DNA from: Ilyobacter_A sp963675185
Lineage (GTDB): Bacteria; Fusobacteriota; Fusobacteriia; Fusobacteriales; Fusobacteriaceae
Direction of reading: 5' to 3'
Assembly (NCBI GenBank): GCA_963675185.2
Contig: CAXXOH010000001.1
Span: 124,001 to 188,000 of the forward strand
DNA: 64,000 nucleotides
Positions within the stretch are counted from its first letter, which is position 1. Each line of letters opens with the position of its first letter. A program made the translations under genes and the position numbers. Below are positions 30,161 through 38,441 of this stretch, one piece after another. The notes under the pieces were generated by a model that searched no databases, was not told the DNA's origin, and saw only the letters and a list, made by a program, of their open reading frames with translations.

Positions 30161-31054
30161 TTAAGCGCCGTAGCCTCTTATAGTTAAACCATTTTCTATG
30201 CACCTTATATTAAGAGGGAAATCTGGCCCTTTCTCCCCGTCGATATCTGTTGATATACCCTCGTTGCACTCTATGTGAAGAGACTTTGTCTTGAAGTGTA
30301 TTATGCTGCTGTTTTTCTCCAGGTGCTCGCTACGGAGCAGCTGAAGAAAGGAGGCTATGGTATTTGTAAACGGAAACATGCTGGATTTGACTATTATCAC
30401 ATCCAGTAGACCATCGTCTATTTTGGATTTATATGCTAAGTCCAGGTTGCCGGCAGTCCTGCCGTTGAAAACAAGTATTACGTGTATATTACCGTTAAAA
30501 TTGTACTCTTCTGATTGCGCTTTTATTTTTAATTTTCTGAACTTAGGGAGTTCTTTGATTCCGCTGAAATAATAGGCCAACTTTCCAATGGTATTTTTGA
30601 GATTGGCATCAGTTTTGTGTGATACATTGGTAAAAAGACCTGCCCCAGCTACATTAACAAAATAATCGTCGTTTACCTTCCCTATGTCAATTTGCTTAGT
30701 ATCTGAATTTATTATCTGTTCGCATGCTTTTTCTATATTTTTTGGTATACCTATAAAATTGGCAAAATCGTTGGCCGTCCCAGTTGGAAGCACTGCCATA
30801 GGGAAGTTCTTTCCGCTCTTTTTCATGAGGTTGACTACCTGGTTTATGGTGCCGTCTCCCCCCGCTACCAGCAGGTATTCATAGTCCTGTTCCGAACTCT
30901 TCTTAAAAACATCTTCGTAGTTTGAGTCCAGAGTAAATCTAAAGGGCTCTATGGTATATCCGTTTTTTTGATGGATATTTATAATGGTGTCTAGTTCCTT
31001 TAGTACGGTGTTTTCCCCAGAAAATGGGTTGTATATGAATTTTACCTTTTTCAT
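30161..31054 (-). CDS. Diacylglycerol/lipid kinase (YegS/BmrU family)
   Basis: Soluble or peripheral lipid kinase of the DAGK catalytic family, 297 aa. GGDGTINQVVN is the nucleotide-binding motif, LPTGTANDFA follows at the expected distance, and a C-terminal DGLLDV segment is typical. Substrate may be diacylglycerol or another lipid. An AAGGGGGAT site precedes the ATG. The upstream chbG gene ends 54 bases away on the same strand, so the two may form an operon. They may also continue into the nucleoside kinase gene. Confidence 0.9.
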   Translation of the reverse strand: MKKVKFIYNPFSGENTVLKELDTIINIHQKNGYTIEPFRFTLDSNYEDVFKKSSEQDYEYLLVAGGDGTINQVVNLMKKSGKNFPMAVLPTGTANDFANFIGIPKNIEKACEQIINSDTKQIDIGKVNDDYFVNVAGAGLFTNVSHKTDANLKNTIGKLAYYFSGIKELPKFRKLKIKAQSEEYNFNGNIHVILVFNGRTAGNLDLAYKSKIDDGLLDVIIVKSSMFPFTNTIASFLQLLRSEHLEKNSSIIHFKTKSLHIECNEGISTDIDGEKGPDFPLNIRCIENGLTIRGYGA

Positions 31055-31108
31055 GGATCCCCCTTATGGAATAAAATTGAAACAAAGGATATCAGGAGCA
31101 ATCCCTTG

Positions 31109-31861
31109 CTACAAGCTGCCGTAGTTTGCGAGCTCTATGCCGTAGCTCTTCACGAGATCTTTAGCCTTGTCTGAGGTAAGTATATCCAGTTCCCTCATTC
31201 TGCCATCTACGTAATTGCTGTGATTTTTTAGGTGAGAATCTATGAAGGCGGGATGCGTGCATATTTCCAAGCTGCTACATTTACGCTCTCTTTTAAATAT
31301 TTTCTCAAGCACTTTAAAGGTGGCATTAACGTCGTAAAAATCCCAAGCAAAAGACTCTGTGGTTTTTATCTCAGGGTCGAACTCCGGTAGGTTCTTTTGA
31401 ACTGGGACGATTCTCATGGCCAGTCCGTATTCCTGGCAGATGCTGCTCATGATTTTTAGAACCCTGGGAATCCTGTGCACGTGGTGATGACTATCGGCAT
31501 GAGTGATTTTATATCCCCACTCCAAAAGTAATTCTAGCTGTGTCCTGAGTTCAGCTTCTATTATATCTTCGCTGCAATTTTCGATTCTTTTGAAATCAGG
31601 AGACATATAACCGCTGTCTCCTACGAGCTCTTCAGCTGCGGTGAGCGGCTTAAAGCTTGTGAGCACAAAGTGTATTCCAAGACCTAAGCTCTGACAGTCT
31701 CTATAGAGCTTTAGTGCGTGTTCTGCATAATCCATGTTCATCATTATGCTAGTGGATCTGACGATACCGTTTTTATAGGCCTCTACAATACCGTAGTTCA
31801 CTCCTTTTGAGTAGCCGAAATCGTCGGCATTTACAATAAGTTTTATGGCGATTACCCCCAT
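31109..31861 (-). CDS. chbG: ChbG/YdjC family carbohydrate deacetylase
   Basis: Predicted metal-dependent deacetylase of N-acetylated oligosaccharides such as chitobiose. The 250 aa frame has the family's NADDFG near the start, IHFVLTS, and HADSHHHVHR with metal-binding His residues, plus THPAFID. Start is uncertain. The ATG at 31861 has no ribosome site before it. A GGGGGT site sits just before ATA at 31846, where family members begin with MKLIVNADDFG. An AUA start is therefore possible. No PTS or chitinase genes are near, so the substrate is unknown. Confidence 0.85.
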   Translation of the reverse strand: MGVIAIKLIVNADDFGYSKGVNYGIVEAYKNGIVRSTSIMMNMDYAEHALKLYRDCQSLGLGIHFVLTSFKPLTAAEELVGDSGYMSPDFKRIENCSEDIIEAELRTQLELLLEWGYKITHADSHHHVHRIPRVLKIMSSICQEYGLAMRIVPVQKNLPEFDPEIKTTESFAWDFYDVNATFKVLEKIFKRERKCSSLEICTHPAFIDSHLKNHSNYVDGRMRELDILTSDKAKDLVKSYGIELANYGSL

Positions 31862-32151
31862 TTTTTTAAAATTTAATATAGTTATCCTATAGTATAAATT
31901 ATACCAAATAAAATCTGGAAATCATACTTTATTTGGCAGTATAGCTGGGATTTGTTTATGTGAAATCTGTTTATCAAAGTCACTTATAAAATAAAGCATG
32001 AGTTCAGCAAATTTTTTTTGGATTTAGCAAATCGGAGTTATCGCCGCAACAGCATTTTAGTAACTGGGAAGCATTTGTTTTTTCGGAGATTATCTTCTAT
32101 TTTCTTTATAAATATTTTATTTTATGGTATTATTTTATTGAACAAGGAAAT
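31862..32151. other. Divergent intergenic region
   Basis: Holds a palindrome (AGTATAAATTATACC, about 31891-31905) that could be the chbG promoter or an operator, and a GC-rich patch at 32037-32053. No gene is seen. Confidence 0.35.
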
Positions 32152-32163
32152 GGAGGATTGCGT

Positions 32164-32361
32164 ATGTTGTATAATTTTATTATGAAGCTTCTTTTTTTAT
32201 TCGGGCATAAACAGGTGCATAAGAAAACCTGTGATGTCTGCGGTGAGGAGATATACCTTTATCACTCGGAAGAGCAGTTTTATGGGCTGGATAACGGCAA
32301 GGTGAAATGCGGCAAGTGTGACAGAACTCTAGAGCCTGTAAGGGCTGAAAGAAAAAAATAA
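32164..32361 (+). CDS. Small zinc-ribbon protein (65 aa)
   Basis: The ATG at 32164 is seven bases after TGGAGG. The frame also contains an upstream TTG that overlaps the spacing. A short hydrophobic start (LYNFIMKLLFLFG) precedes two CxxC pairs: CDVC and CGKC, 24 residues apart. The product is probably a zinc ribbon or rubredoxin-like knuckle. Function is unknown. It is first in a short plus-strand run with ebsC and cutA. Confidence 0.75.
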   Translation: MLYNFIMKLLFLFGHKQVHKKTCDVCGEEIYLYHSEEQFYGLDNGKVKCGKCDRTLEPVRAERKK

Positions 32362-32369
32362 AAAACATA

Positions 32370-32392
32370 AGGCAGGCGAAACCTGTCTTTCG
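32370..32392 (+). terminator. Weak hairpin after the zinc-ribbon gene
   Basis: GGCAGG and CCTGTC pair around CGAAA and are followed by TTTCG only. It may attenuate rather than stop transcription into ebsC. Confidence 0.35.
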
Positions 32393-32465
32393 TACTTTAT
32401 TTAGGTTTAACTGGGCTGTCCAGGAGAGCAATGCTAGGCAAAATACTATTTTGGAGGACATAGAC

Positions 32466-32939
32466 TTGAAAAAGACAAATGCAGCCAGGATTTTGGATAA
32501 AAGTAAAATAAAATATTCTGTAGTGGATTATGAGGTCGATGAAAACGACTTGAGTGCACTAAGTGTAGGGATTAAACTTGGTCAGGATATAAGTAGGGTG
32601 TTTAAGACGCTTGTGCTTACGGGCGATAAAACCGGGGTTATTGTCGCATGCATACCTGGTGATGGGGAGCTGGATTTAAAAGCACTTGCCAGTTTGAGCG
32701 GAAATAAAAAGGTCGCAATGATAAATCTAAAGGATCTACAGAAACTAACCGGATATATAAGGGGAGGATGCTCGCCTTTGGGGATGAAGAAAAGTTACCC
32801 CACATATATAGACCGGTCAGCTCTGAATTTTGACAATATATTCGTAAGCGCCGGCGTGAGGGGGCAGCAGTTGGAGCTTTCCCCAGAAGACCTTATAACG
32901 GTGACTGATATGAGGGTCGGAGACCTTATGGCCTATTAG
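32466..32939 (+). CDS. ebsC: Cys-tRNA(Pro)/Cys-tRNA(Cys) deacylase (YbaK/EbsC)
   Basis: Editing enzyme that hydrolyses mischarged Cys-tRNA(Pro). The 157 aa protein starts MKKTNAARILDKSKI at a TTG eight bases after TTGGAGG; the TTG at 32451 overlaps the ribosome site itself. Family motifs VFKTLV, GYIRGGCSPLGMKK and the end segment are present, with the conserved Lys in VFKTL. Followed 12 bases later by cutA, so the two are cotranscribed. Confidence 0.92.
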   Translation: MKKTNAARILDKSKIKYSVVDYEVDENDLSALSVGIKLGQDISRVFKTLVLTGDKTGVIVACIPGDGELDLKALASLSGNKKVAMINLKDLQKLTGYIRGGCSPLGMKKSYPTYIDRSALNFDNIFVSAGVRGQQLELSPEDLITVTDMRVGDLMAY

Positions 32940-32951
32940 GAGGGGAGTGTT

Positions 32952-33272
32952 ATGTATTGTTTGGTTATGACTACTTGCCCTAATAGGGTAGAAGCCAGGA
33001 AAATAGCGGAAACAGTTGTTTTGGAGGGTTTGGCTGCCTGCGTACAGATAAAAGAGGTGGAGAGTTTTTTCAGATGGGAAGGGAAACTTCAGTGTGAAGA
33101 GGAATACCTCCTCTATATAAAAACCCGTGATAGCCACTATCAGGCTCTAAAAGAGAGGGTGGTGGAGTTGCATAGCTATGAGGTTCCGGAAATAGTGAAA
33201 CTTGGAATAGAAGCTGGTTTGGAGACTTATCTAGACTGGATAGACGAGAGTTTGAGCAGGGAAATTAAATAA
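32952..33272 (+). CDS. cutA: Divalent cation tolerance protein CutA
   Basis: Small trimeric protein of the CutA1 family, linked in E. coli to copper tolerance, with an uncertain molecular role. The 106 aa protein has TTCPNRVEARKIAE, LAACVQI, FFRWEGKLQ and HSYEVPEIV, the complete family pattern. AGGAGGGG precedes the ATG. It ends just before the tRNA operon promoter. Confidence 0.94.
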   Translation: MYCLVMTTCPNRVEARKIAETVVLEGLAACVQIKEVESFFRWEGKLQCEEEYLLYIKTRDSHYQALKERVVELHSYEVPEIVKLGIEAGLETYLDWIDESLSREIK

Positions 33273-33293
33273 AAATATTTTTTTAAAAAATAA

Positions 33294-33322
33294 TTGACAT
33301 AAGGTTCCAAATGTGGTAACAT
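33294..33322 (+). promoter_or_regulatory. tRNA operon promoter
   Basis: TTGACA and TAACAT are separated by 17 bases, 32 bases before the first tRNA. Confidence 0.65.
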
Positions 33323-33353
33323 TAATTCTGTCGCAAGGAACAGATAAATAGAT

Positions 33354-33429
<76 letters not shown>

Positions 33430-33431
33430 AT

Positions 33432-33507
33432 GCGCCATTAGCTCAGTTGGTAGAGCACTCGACTTTTAATCGAGTTGTCACAGGTTCAAATCCTGTATGG
33501 CGCACCA
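33432..33507 (+). tRNA. tRNA-Lys (TTT)
   Basis: GCGCCAT/ATGGCGC acceptor stem, anticodon loop CTTTTAA, T-loop TTCAAAT and encoded CCA. A predicted MnmA substrate. Confidence 0.96.
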
Positions 33508-33512
33508 AAAAG

Positions 33513-33587
33513 GGCCCGTTCGTCTAGTGGTCAGGACTCATGGTTTTCATCCATGCAACAGGAGTTCGATTCTCCTACGGGCTACCA
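33513..33587 (+). tRNA. tRNA-Glu (TTC), copy 1
   Basis: GGCCCGT/ACGGGCT acceptor stem (first pair G-U), anticodon loop TTTTCAT and encoded CCA. Identical over its length to the tRNA at 33845-33919. Confidence 0.95.
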
Positions 33588-33592
33588 AATAA

Positions 33593-33668
33593 GGTCGCAT
33601 AGCTCAGTTGGGAGAGCACCTGCCTTACAAGCAGGGGGTCACAGGTTCAAGTCCTGTTGCGACCACCA
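33593..33668 (+). tRNA. tRNA-Val (TAC)
   Basis: GGTCGCA/TGCGACC acceptor stem, anticodon loop CTTACAA, T-loop TTCAAGT and encoded CCA. Confidence 0.96.
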
Positions 33669-33677
33669 TACAAATAT

Positions 33678-33754
33678 GGGGGTGTAGCTCAGTTGGTTAG
33701 AGTGCTTGCCTGTCACGCAAGATGTCGCGAGTTCGAGTCTCGTCACTCCCGCCA
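33678..33754 (+). tRNA. tRNA-Asp (GTC)
   Basis: GGGGGTG/CACTCCC acceptor stem with one G-U pair, anticodon loop CTGTCAC, discriminator G and encoded CCA. Confidence 0.95.
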
Positions 33755-33763
33755 TAATAATTT

Positions 33764-33839
33764 GCCGCTTTAGCTCATCTGGTAGAGCAGCTGACTTGTA
33801 ATCAGCAGGTGACTGGTTCGACTCCGGTAAGCGGCACCA
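33764..33839 (+). tRNA. tRNA-Thr (TGT)
   Basis: GCCGCTT/AAGCGGC acceptor stem, anticodon loop CTTGTAA and encoded CCA. Confidence 0.96.
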
Positions 33840-33844
33840 TATAG

Positions 33845-33919
33845 GGCCCGTTCGTCTAGTGGTCAGGACTCATGGTTTTCATCCATGCAACAGGAGTTCG
33901 ATTCTCCTACGGGCTACCA
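33845..33919 (+). tRNA. tRNA-Glu (TTC), copy 2
   Basis: Sequence identical to the copy at 33513-33587, with only the flanks differing, which indicates duplication or gene conversion inside the array. Confidence 0.95.
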
Positions 33920-33931
33920 AAAAAATATAAT

Positions 33932-34016
<85 letters not shown>

Positions 34017-34026
34017 TTTTGAATTG

Positions 34027-34050
34027 TACACCCAGTTGGGTGTTTTTTTT
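34027..34050 (+). terminator. tRNA operon terminator
   Basis: ACACCCA and TGGGTGT form a tight stem, followed by eight T. Confidence 0.9.
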
Positions 34051-34088
34051 ATTTTGGAAGATAGAGAATTTATATAAAAATTGCTTAC

Positions 34089-34117
34089 TTGACAACAAAA
34101 GTGAAAAAGGTTAATAT
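34089..34117 (+). promoter_or_regulatory. Promoter of the LacI-family gene
   Basis: TTGACA and TAATAT with a 17-base spacer. The start codon is about 70 bases downstream. Confidence 0.6.
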
Positions 34118-34158
34118 TATATTAATGTATTTATTGCGAAAAATGGGAGTATTATTAT

Positions 34159-34172
34159 TGCAAACGCTTGCA
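34159..34172 (+). promoter_or_regulatory. LacI-type operator, probably autoregulatory
   Basis: TGCAAACGCTTGCA is a near-perfect palindrome with the central CG typical of LacI/CcpA/PurR sites. It lies between the promoter and the start codon of the regulator gene itself. Confidence 0.65.
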
Positions 34173-34188
34173 CGAGAGAGGTTTAAAT

Positions 34189-35217
34189 ATGGCAGTTACA
34201 ATTAAAGATGTTGCTAGAGTTGCTGGTGTCAGCATATCAACTGTATCTAGAAGCTTAAACGATAGTCCTCTAGTAACACTAAAAACTAAAGAAAAGGTAA
34301 AAAAAGTAGCCGAAGAGTTAAAATTTGAAATTAACGCAAGTGCTAGGACTATGATAACAAAAAAAACTGATACAATAGGGATAATTTATCCGGAAGAAAT
34401 CAAAGAATTCGACTTTAGTTTGTATCATATATCACTTTTGAATAATCTAAGAGACGTACTGGAAAAGGAAGATCTAGATACTATAGTTACTTTTCATGAG
34501 AATAAATATACAAAAAAAAGCAGTATATACAAGCTTATAAGCAAGCAAAAAGTAGATGCACTTCTAATAATAAATGAAAAGATCACCCAGGAAGAATGGG
34601 ACTATATAAAGGATAGAGAGTTCCCGTGTGTTTTCTTGCACTATATTCCAAGGTTAGACATTTTAGATGAAATAGATGTAATTGCTACGGATAATTTTTA
34701 CGGGGGAAAACTAGCCACAGAATATTTAATTTCTTTAGGGCATAAAAAAATACTCTGTGTATCCAAAGAAAGTGATGAATTTGAGTATAAGAAACTGATT
34801 GAAGGGTATAAATTTGTGGTTAAAGAGTACGGACTTGACCTAGGGGAAGAAAGCATAGTAAAGATAAAGTTTTCCCCGGATGGAATTAAACAGTTTATAT
34901 CTGAAAATATAGACCTGATAAAAAGTAAAACAGCTATATTTGTGCAGAATGATCTAGGAGCCACTAATTTTATAAATGAGCTGAAATTTTATGGAATAAG
35001 GGTGCCTGAAGACATATCTATAATAGGATACGATGATGTTGATGGCTTGGAGTACTTCAATCCAGGATTGACAACTATACATCAGCCAAAGGAAATAATC
35101 GCTAAAATGAGCTGTGAAAGGCTGGTAGAGCTTTTAAAAGATGAGAATATAACTAAAAAGATAAATATAATGGTTAAACCTAGATTGGTAGTAAGGAGCT
35201 CTTGTATAAGGGTCTAA
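34189..35217 (+). CDS. LacI-family transcriptional regulator
   Basis: The 342 aa protein has an N-terminal helix-turn-helix and hinge helix (VTIKDVARVAGVSISTVSRS, residues about 3-22). A periplasmic-binding-protein-like effector domain follows (DTIGIIYPEE onward), with the C-terminal SIIGYDDVDGLEYFNPGLTT. The ATG at 34189 is preceded by AGAGG; the TTG at 34168 would overlap the operator. The effector is unknown. The adjacent pur cluster on the other strand makes a PurR-like role conceivable, but no matching operator was seen before fhs or purL. Confidence 0.92.
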   Translation: MAVTIKDVARVAGVSISTVSRSLNDSPLVTLKTKEKVKKVAEELKFEINASARTMITKKTDTIGIIYPEEIKEFDFSLYHISLLNNLRDVLEKEDLDTIVTFHENKYTKKSSIYKLISKQKVDALLIINEKITQEEWDYIKDREFPCVFLHYIPRLDILDEIDVIATDNFYGGKLATEYLISLGHKKILCVSKESDEFEYKKLIEGYKFVVKEYGLDLGEESIVKIKFSPDGIKQFISENIDLIKSKTAIFVQNDLGATNFINELKFYGIRVPEDISIIGYDDVDGLEYFNPGLTTIHQPKEIIAKMSCERLVELLKDENITKKINIMVKPRLVVRSSCIRV

Positions 35218-35425
35218 AATATAATCTTAAATTTTGTGCAAATTTTAAAAACGTTTATGAAATTTCAGGATTATTTTATTCAGAATTTTAAAAATTTATT
35301 TAGAAAATTTTAATTTTTATTTTGAAATTAATTTGTAAGGCATAACTAGAACTTATAAGTCTATACTTTAGTTAATATAAAATTATGAAAATTTTGTAAG
35401 CCATAGAATAATTTATCTAATATAT
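35218..35425. other. AT-rich convergent spacer
   Basis: About 200 bases between the regulator and the purD-end terminator. I see no gene or clear signal in it. Confidence 0.4.
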
Positions 35426-35456
35426 AAAGGACATCTATAATAGATGTCCTTTATAA
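35426..35456. terminator. Terminator between lacI-type gene and purD
   Basis: AAGGACATCTAT and ATAGATGTCCTT form a 12-bp stem with A- and T-rich flanks on both sides. It probably ends the pur operon on the minus strand and the regulator on the plus strand. Confidence 0.85.
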
Positions 35457-35459
35457 TTT

Positions 35460-36710
35460 TTATTTAATTTTTCCAATATCTCTTCTATAGTACATTTTTT
35501 CAAAAGATATCTTTTCAATGGAAGAATAAGCTTTTTTTCTAGCTTCGTCTAGGTTATCTGCAAGAGAGACAACGTTTAGAACCCTTCCGCCGTTTGTAAG
35601 AAGCTTAGAGTCTTTATTTTTCACTCCTGCCATAAATACTAAGTCTTCTACATTCTCCACACCTTTTATTTCATACCCATTTGTGTATGCTTCAGGGTAT
35701 CCTCCAGAGGCAGCTACCACACAGCACCCAGCACCATTTTTCCATTCTATTTCTGTTTCTGAAAGCTTTCCAGCCATAGCAGCTTCTATAACTTCTAAAA
35801 AGTCGCTTTCCATAAGTGGAAGCACAACCTGAGTTTCAGGGTCTCCCATTCTCATATTGTATTCTAAGGAGTAAACCCCTCTTTCATTTATCATTAGCCC
35901 GAAGAAGATTATACCGCAAAATTCCATACCTTCTGCGTTTAATCCTTTTAAAGTAGGTTCTAAGACTTCGGTTTGAAATCTTTCAAAAACCTCTTGGGTT
36001 ACATATGGGTTTGGAGCTACAACACCCATGCCTCCAGTATTAAGGCCTGTGTCCCCTTCTCCGATCTTTTTGTGATCCTTTGCTGATATAAACGGGATTA
36101 TAGTTTTAGAATCTGTTATAGAGAGGATAGAGGCCTCTACACCCTCCAGGAATTCCTCTATGACAACCTCTTTACCCGCATCCTTAAATTTTTCGTTTAG
36201 CATCATGTCTTCAAGAGCAGTTTTTGCCTCTGCTTTATTTTGGCAGATTACGACTCCTTTTCCTGCTGCAAGTCCGCTTGCTTTTATAACAGTTGGATAA
36301 GGGCATTGGTCAAGGTATGCATTTGCTTTTTCATAGTCTGTGAAATTTTCATAGGCTGCAGTTTTAACACCGTACTTTTTCATAAAATCTTTAGAAAACG
36401 CTTTGCTACCTTCTAGGATAGCAGCTTTTTTGTTTGGTCCGAATATTTTAAGACCGTTTTTCTGGAACTTATCTACAATTCCCTCCACAAGCATCTCTTC
36501 GGATCCAACCATGGTGAGTTCAACCGAATTTTCCTTACAGAATGCGATTATATCCTCTATTTCTTTCAAAGCTACATTTTCTGCTTTTTCCAGGGCTGCT
36601 GTACCGGCATTTCCAGGAACACAGTAAATTTTATTCACTTTTGTATTTTGAGAAAATTTCCATGCGATAGCATTTTCCCTACCACCGCTACCAATAATAA
36701 GTACGTTCAT
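35460..36710 (-). CDS. purD: Phosphoribosylamine-glycine ligase
   Basis: GAR synthetase, the second step of purine synthesis: joins glycine to phosphoribosylamine with ATP. The 416 aa ATP-grasp protein starts NVLIIGSGGRENAIAWK. It contains KASGLAAGKGVV and NMRMGDPETQVVLP, both family signatures. AGGAGG precedes the ATG. It is the last gene of the pur cluster, 73 bases after purH. That gap holds a stable hairpin without a T-run. Confidence 0.96.
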   Translation of the reverse strand: MNVLIIGSGGRENAIAWKFSQNTKVNKIYCVPGNAGTAALEKAENVALKEIEDIIAFCKENSVELTMVGSEEMLVEGIVDKFQKNGLKIFGPNKKAAILEGSKAFSKDFMKKYGVKTAAYENFTDYEKANAYLDQCPYPTVIKASGLAAGKGVVICQNKAEAKTALEDMMLNEKFKDAGKEVVIEEFLEGVEASILSITDSKTIIPFISAKDHKKIGEGDTGLNTGGMGVVAPNPYVTQEVFERFQTEVLEPTLKGLNAEGMEFCGIIFFGLMINERGVYSLEYNMRMGDPETQVVLPLMESDFLEVIEAAMAGKLSETEIEWKNGAGCCVVAASGGYPEAYTNGYEIKGVENVEDLVFMAGVKNKDSKLLTNGGRVLNVVSLADNLDEARKKAYSSIEKISFEKMYYRRDIGKIK

Positions 36711-36755
36711 CTTTCCTCCTCATTGAAATATATATAAAATCTTTATAAATTTTTT

Positions 36756-36778
36756 CTGCCGGGAAGGTGTCCCGGCAG
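36756..36778 (-). other. Intercistronic hairpin between purH and purD
   Basis: CTGCCGGGA and TCCCGGCAG pair around a five-base loop. On the minus strand A residues follow, so it is not a normal terminator. It may mark an RNA processing or stability site. Confidence 0.5.
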
Positions 36779-36783
36779 TTGTA

Positions 36784-38283
36784 TTAATGTTTGAAATGCC
36801 TTATGCCAGTAAATACCATTGAGATACCGTGTTCATTACAAGCCTCGATGGAATCTTTGTCCCTCATTGAACCTCCAGGTTGAATGATAGCTTTTATGCC
36901 AGCTTGTGCACATTCGTCAACTACGTCTCTGAATGGGAAGAAGGCATCTGATGCAAGCACTACTCCATTTCCAGCTCTTTCAATAGCTTGTTTTGTAGCC
37001 CAGATTCTGTTTGTTTCACCAGTTCCCACACCTTTAGCCATACCGTCTTTCACAACTACAATTGCATTTGACTTAACGTGTTTGACAACTTTCATTCCGA
37101 AAACTAGGTCTTTCATCTCTTCTTCACTTGGAGTTTTCTCAGTAACAACCTCGTAATTTGTAGAGAAAACGCTGTCTGTATTTTGTACAAGAACCCCGCC
37201 ATCCACTTTTACATACTCTAAAGTATCTTTAGGAGTGGAAACAGCTTTAATTACCCTTAAGTTCTTTTTGCTTCTAAGAACTTCAAGCGCTTCCTCGGTG
37301 AAATCGGGAGCAATTACTATTTCAAGGAATATTTTAATAAGTTCTTCTGCAGCTTCTTTGTCTACAGTTCTGTTAAATGCAACTATACCTCCGAAAATAG
37401 ATACAGGGTCGCAGTCGTAAGCTTTTCTGTATGCTTCGGCGACATTGTCAGCCACAGCTACACCGCAAGGAGTAGAATGTTTTAAACCACAGCATACAGT
37501 TTCTTCAAATTCACATACAACCTTCCAAGCAACATCCATATCTCTTATATTGTTGAATGAGAGCTCCTTACCATTTAACTGTTCGAAGTCTTTCATGGCA
37601 CCTTTTTGTGTAGTAGAAACATAGTATGCTGCATTTTGGTGAGGATTTTCACCATATCTAAGGTCCATAAGTTTCACATAAGATGCATTTAAGTATTCAG
37701 GCATACTGTCTTCCCCAAGAAGGAAGCTAGAGATAGCTGCATCGTAAGCTGAGGTAAGATTGAATACTTTACCTGCCAATATTTTTCTTGTTTCAAAAGA
37801 AACGTCACCTGATTCATTTATCTCATTCATTACTCTTTCATAGTCGTTTACATCTGAGATTACAGTTACGTCTTTGAAGTTTTTAGAAGCTGACCTAAGC
37901 ATGGTCGGTCCACCGATATCTATAAACTCTACTTTTTCTTCAAAGCTTATATCATTTTGAACCTCTTTGAAGAAAGGATAGAGGTTTACAACCACTACAT
38001 CTATAGGAGTGATGCCCCTCTCCTCAAGTGTCTTCATGTGCTCCTCATTGTCTCTTATGGCAAGGATACCTCCATGGATAACAGGGTGCAATGTTTTTAC
38101 CCTTCCGTCTAGCATTTCCGCAGCCTTAGTAACCTCAGCCACATCGATAACCGGGATGTTGTTTTCTTGTAGATATCTATATGTTCCACCTGTAGAAATT
38201 ATTTCTATACCTTTTTCCATAAGGAATTTTGAAAAATCTAAAATTCCATCTTTATTATAAACACTTATTAAAGCTCTTTTCAA
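36784..38283 (-). CDS. purH: Bifunctional AICAR transformylase/IMP cyclohydrolase
   Basis: Catalyses the last two steps to IMP, using 10-formyl-THF. The 499 aa protein has the MGS-like cyclohydrolase domain at the N-terminus (ALISVYNKDGILDF, then STGGTYRYL). The transformylase domain has LKHSTPCGVAV, holding the Lys and His residues of the active site. GGAGGTGG precedes the ATG. A structured RNA segment lies in the 158-base gap from purN. Confidence 0.97.
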   Translation of the reverse strand: MKRALISVYNKDGILDFSKFLMEKGIEIISTGGTYRYLQENNIPVIDVAEVTKAAEMLDGRVKTLHPVIHGGILAIRDNEEHMKTLEERGITPIDVVVVNLYPFFKEVQNDISFEEKVEFIDIGGPTMLRSASKNFKDVTVISDVNDYERVMNEINESGDVSFETRKILAGKVFNLTSAYDAAISSFLLGEDSMPEYLNASYVKLMDLRYGENPHQNAAYYVSTTQKGAMKDFEQLNGKELSFNNIRDMDVAWKVVCEFEETVCCGLKHSTPCGVAVADNVAEAYRKAYDCDPVSIFGGIVAFNRTVDKEAAEELIKIFLEIVIAPDFTEEALEVLRSKKNLRVIKAVSTPKDTLEYVKVDGGVLVQNTDSVFSTNYEVVTEKTPSEEEMKDLVFGMKVVKHVKSNAIVVVKDGMAKGVGTGETNRIWATKQAIERAGNGVVLASDAFFPFRDVVDECAQAGIKAIIQPGGSMRDKDSIEACNEHGISMVFTGIRHFKH

Positions 38284-38311
38284 ACTTATCCACCTCCAAA
38301 ATATTTTTAGT

Positions 38312-38410
38312 GCGGGTATAAGTTTATGAGCAGTCTAAGAGAGATTCTGTGGAGAATGAAAATTTGGAAAGAGATTTTCATTTATAAACTGCTATATATT
38401 TTATACCCGC
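38312..38410 (-). ncRNA. Candidate structured RNA leader between purN and purH
   Basis: Three nested helices close in the same 99-base interval. The outer helix is GCGGGTATAA with TTATACCCGC (10 bp). The middle helix is AGCAGT with ACTGCT. The inner helix is AATGAAAAT with ATTTTCATT (9 bp). An alternative GTTTAT/ATAAAC pairing competes with the middle helix. No T-run follows, so it is not a terminator. It does not match a riboswitch I know, and its role as a cis-regulatory element or processing site is inference. Confidence 0.5.
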
Positions 38411-38441
38411 AAAATATGTAAATCCCGAGAATTAGGGATGA

